DNA of 64,000 nucleotides from Pedobacter lusitanus (lineage in GTDB: Bacteria; Bacteroidota; Bacteroidia; Sphingobacteriales; Sphingobacteriaceae), in NCBI RefSeq assembly GCF_040026395.1, contig NZ_CP157278.1, positions 5,580,001-5,644,000 on the forward strand, written 5' to 3'. Position numbers and translations under genes: made by a program. Below the pieces are notes generated by a model. The model did no database searches. It was given only the letters and a program-made list of their open reading frames with translations, and was not told the origin of the DNA. This document shows, piece by piece, positions 61,507 through 64,000 of this stretch; within the stretch, counting starts at the first letter, position 1; every line of letters begins with the position of its first letter.

Positions 61507-63246
61507 ATGATAAAGAATCTCTTCTTCACGTTTAAAACCTCACCCGGACTGGTACGTAAAAGCATCTTGCTTGAATTGCTCCATGGTGCTTTCATCGCAG
61601 TTCCTGCAGGATTTCTCCTGCTGATTATCCGCGAATTGTTTAGTGGTAATCCCGTTCAGTCCCGTCTGTGGAATTATATCTGGATCATGATTGGTCTGCT
61701 GATTATCCAGTTGTTCCTGGCCGTAAAAACCATAGTGACCAGTAATATCATGACTTATCAGCTCTCCACCAATTTAAGAGTCCGTTTGGGTAATCATTTA
61801 CAACGGTTGTCTATGGGGACTTTTAAACAGCGTGATCCCGGAGATCTGGCTTCGGTTGTTTTACAGGATGTAGCCAATTTTGAAATGATTTTCGGACATA
61901 CTATAGCTAATATGGCTTCTGCTATCTTTGCTACACTGATTATTTCTGTGTTTTTATTGATAACCGACTGGCGTCTGGCGCTGGTCCTGCTGGCCGCATT
62001 GCCGATTTGCTGGCTGGTCATTATAGGTGCCGATTACCTGGTTAGCAGACAAGGTGAAAAACACGTGCTGGCCAGAAACCAGACCGGAGCCCGTTTTCTG
62101 GAGTACGTACAGGGTATCCGTCATATCAAATCGTTTGGAATGACCGGTAAACGTTTTGTCAGCCTGGATAAGGCGCTGAATGATTTTCGTAAAGCAAGCA
62201 TCCGTACCGAAGTGATACCAGGGCCACTGGTCATTATTGCAGGGATGATACTCGAATTATTCTTTTTACTGATGATCGGTATAGCGATTACTTTTTTTGC
62301 TCAGGGGAGTCTGGCTGCATCTGCACTGATTACCTTTTTAATTATCGGGTACCGTCTTTATGAACCGATCAAAATCGTCCTGGTTGATTATGTAATTCTG
62401 CGTTACATGAATATCAGTTTAAGCAGGGTCATCGATGTACTGCGGATCAAAGAACAGACGGCCGGTAAAAAACTGGTGCCTGAAAAATTTGATGTCGTTT
62501 TTGAGAACGTAAGTTTTGGTTATCATCAGGAAAAGAATGTATTGAAAAACATCTCTTTTCGTGTCCCGGAAAATAGTCTGATGGCATTGGTCGGGCCTTC
62601 CGGTTCAGGGAAAACCACCATTACTTCATTAGTGGCCCGCTTTTGGGATGCCGGACAGGGGAGCGTGAAAATTGGCGGAGTTGACGTAAAAGATATGGAG
62701 CCGGCAGAGGTATATGCTTTAATCAGCGAAGTCTTTCAGGAGGTATACCTGTTTGATGATACTATTTTTAACAACATTCTGTTTGGCAGACCAGACGCAA
62801 CCGAAGATGAAGTTATTCAGGCAGCCGATCTGGCACAGGTACTTGATTTTGCCTGGGAATTACCTAACGGACTTCATTCCAAAGCAGGAGAGGGTGGTAA
62901 TCAGCTTTCCGGAGGACAAAAACAAAGAATCAGTATCGCCCGTGCTTTATTGAAAGATGCTCCTATAGTTTTACTGGATGAAGCAACTGCCTCTCTCGAT
63001 CCGGAAAACGAGATTTATATACAGCAAGCTATTCAGGAACTCGTGAAAAATAAAACAGTAATTGTTGTGGCACATAAGTTAACCACAATCAAAAATGCAA
63101 ATCAGATCCTGGTGCTTAAAGATGGTGCTTTAGCCGAAGAAGGTACACACCAGGATCTGATAACGGCAAATGGTCTGTACCATCAGCTGTGGAATATTCA
63201 GCAGCAGGTGGGAGGCTGGAAAATAAAGCGTATTGATCTTGGTTAA
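61507..63246 (+). CDS. ABC transporter half-molecule (YbtQ-like, type IV exporter fold)
   Basis: A 579-residue fused permease-ATPase. Membrane helices occupy about 15-290, and the NBD has GPSGSGKTT (Walker A), the signature [17 protein letters not shown], Walker B IVLLDEATASLDPENE and an H-loop His in VVAHKLTT. It is the second subunit of the pair with the protein at 59679. The conserved SLD after Walker B is intact here, while the partner has the degenerate version, so the two sites may be unequal, a common trait of heterodimers. A terminator-like hairpin follows at 63279. Confidence 0.88.
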   Translation: MIKNLFFTFKTSPGLVRKSILLELLHGAFIAVPAGFLLLIIRELFSGNPVQSRLWNYIWIMIGLLIIQLFLAVKTIVTSNIMTYQLSTNLRVRLGNHLQRLSMGTFKQRDPGDLASVVLQDVANFEMIFGHTIANMASAIFATLIISVFLLITDWRLALVLLAALPICWLVIIGADYLVSRQGEKHVLARNQTGARFLEYVQGIRHIKSFGMTGKRFVSLDKALNDFRKASIRTEVIPGPLVIIAGMILELFFLLMIGIAITFFAQGSLAASALITFLIIGYRLYEPIKIVLVDYVILRYMNISLSRVIDVLRIKEQTAGKKLVPEKFDVVFENVSFGYHQEKNVLKNISFRVPENSLMALVGPSGSGKTTITSLVARFWDAGQGSVKIGGVDVKDMEPAEVYALISEVFQEVYLFDDTIFNNILFGRPDATEDEVIQAADLAQVLDFAWELPNGLHSKAGEGGNQLSGGQKQRISIARALLKDAPIVLLDEATASLDPENEIYIQQAIQELVKNKTVIVVAHKLTTIKNANQILVLKDGALAEEGTHQDLITANGLYHQLWNIQQQVGGWKIKRIDLG

Positions 63247-63278
63247 AGGATAGCCTCCAGTACACTCGCCGTTATATC

Positions 63279-63315
63279 CAGGTGGGCATAAAGTTCAATC
63301 AGCCCACCTGCTTTT
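63279..63315 (+). terminator. hairpin after the ABC transporter genes
   Basis: caggtgggc (63279-63287) pairs with gcccacctg (63302-63310) across a 14-base loop and is followed by cttttc. It lies 32 bases after the stop of the second half-transporter. Confidence 0.55.
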
Positions 63316-63360
63316 CTAATCAGGTCATTGGTAATGTTTCCAGGACCATATCAGTCCCGG

Positions 63361-63400
63361 TAATCGCGGCAGCCGCGGAGCGGAGGCTGCACATTGCTCT
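63361..63400. other. GC-rich hairpin in the 63247-63544 gap
   Basis: gcagcc (near 63370) pairs with ggctgc (near 63386) with further GC pairing inside. The gap between the ABC genes and mobA otherwise shows only a minus-strand open stretch of about 35 codons near 63250-63355 that I cannot assign. I see no gene in it. Confidence 0.35.
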
Positions 63401-63544
63401 GAATCAGATCCGGCTGTAAAGGTTGCAGGTTTAAAAATCAGCTGTACTCCATTTAACAGAACCTTTAAATACCTCAAAATAAAATTCAAATGGCTTCTAA
63501 ATAAATGGTAGTTTTATACATGCAAATGGATTCTATCAAAAAAT

Positions 63545-64000
63545 ATGTCCCGCGTTCCTGAATTATACGGATTGGTCCTGGCAGGAGGAAAGAGTACCCG
63601 GATGGGCCGTGATAAAGGGCTGATTAACTGGTATGATAAACCTCAGCGTGAACATGTGGCTGATTTGCTGAAGTCTTATTGTCAGCAGATATTTATTTCC
63701 TGCCGTGCAGAGCAGCAAAAGGAAATAGAGCAGGATGGTTATACACCGCTTGCCGATTTTTATAAGGACTCAGGACCCCTTGGAGGAATTTTATCTGCAT
63801 TTAAACAAAATAAGGATGCGGCATGGCTGGTTGTTGCCTGCGACTTACCTTTAATAGACCGGCAGCATTTGGATTATCTGTGTGCGCAAAGAAATCCCGC
63901 CGTGATGGCAACTGCTTTTACCGGTACAGATGGCCTGCCGGAACCTTTAGTTACCATATGGGAGCCTTCTGCCAGCCCGGTACTCACTGCTTCACTTGAA
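63545..64000 (+). CDS. mobA: molybdenum cofactor guanylyltransferase MobA (3' truncated by the window)
   Basis: The frame starts at ATG 63545 and is open to the window end (152 codons), so it lacks a stop here. It begins MSRVPELYGLVLAGGKSTRM with GRDKGL, the nucleotide-binding loop of NTP transferases. CRAEQQ, DSGPLGGILSAF, and the metal-binding ACDLPL follow, as in MobA. MobA attaches GMP to molybdopterin. A MobA-like cytidylyl- or guanylyltransferase for another cofactor is possible but less likely, given GxDKGL and the DxPL motif. No other Mo-cofactor gene is visible in the window. Confidence 0.88.
   Translation, partial: MSRVPELYGLVLAGGKSTRMGRDKGLINWYDKPQREHVADLLKSYCQQIFISCRAEQQKEIEQDGYTPLADFYKDSGPLGGILSAFKQNKDAAWLVVACDLPLIDRQHLDYLCAQRNPAVMATAFTGTDGLPEPLVTIWEPSASPVLTASLE

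Noticed and set aside
1..64000. tRNA, rRNA, CRISPR arrays, insertion sequences and prophage
   Set aside because: I looked for the repeat-spacer pattern, transposase and integrase motifs and cloverleaf folds in gaps and found none. A tRNAscan and an ISfinder search would settle it.

Overview
The window comes from a Bacteroidota chromosome, most likely a Sphingobacteriaceae member such as Pedobacter. The evidence is an AT-rich genome, SusC/SusD and FecI/FecR genes, an STN-domain TonB receptor, DUF5686, DUF6660 and LytS/LytT families, very few Shine-Dalgarno sequences, and several Bacteroidota-type promoters (TTG, about 19 bases, TAnnTTTG). I see no rRNA, tRNA, CRISPR array, insertion sequence or prophage. 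It reads as an accessory-rich stretch of small transcription units, many of them a regulator beside one or two enzymes.

Layout. 1-4142: the end of a kinase-aminotransferase fusion, an acyl-CoA synthetase and a small Cys-rich DUF6660 protein. 4203-7408: a metal or siderophore-type TonB receptor converging on a membrane-anchored protein of unknown function. 7527-10128: a TetR-SDR-MFS unit with two matching operators. 10266-18344: acetyltransferase, dipeptidase, AraC regulator, ICL/PEP-mutase-type enzyme, a hygromycin-kinase-like phosphotransferase, acyltransferase, hydrolase, and an ECF sigma factor with a membrane partner. 19382-27955: FecI-type sigma, FecR, SusC, SusD, a secreted isoaspartyl peptidase/asparaginase and a secreted cyanophycinase. 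27997-30574: a tight run of methyltransferase, two GNATs (one resembling streptothricin acetyltransferase), cupin and GyrI-like protein. 30886-38626: DUF5686, an HxlR/VOC divergon, peroxiredoxin, GNAT, MocR regulator, and a secreted flavodoxin-RidA fusion. 38723-47723: AraC regulators, a CreD operon, a second secreted RidA, a response-regulator remnant, a nitrilase, a GNAT-NTF2 fusion, an esterase and MscS. 47951-54246: quinone-type oxidoreductase, dicarboxylate symporter, and a citrate transporter/DUF2490 pair divergent from a LytS/LytT two-component system. 54352-58112: alcohol dehydrogenase and the MetNIQ methionine importer. 58162-64000: DUF5655, a PchR-like AraC regulator, a YbtPQ-like pair of ABC transporters and the start of mobA.

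The most interesting system is 19382-27955. It looks like a polysaccharide-utilisation locus, but its enzymes are those expected for cyanophycin (multi-L-arginyl-poly-aspartate) or isoaspartyl peptides. The cyanophycinase would cut the polymer to beta-Asp-Arg, the SusCD pair would bind and import the polymer or its fragments, the Ntn peptidase would split the isopeptide bond, and the sigma/anti-sigma pair with the STN domain would sense the substrate at the outer membrane. All functions are inferred from sequence motifs; no database search was run.
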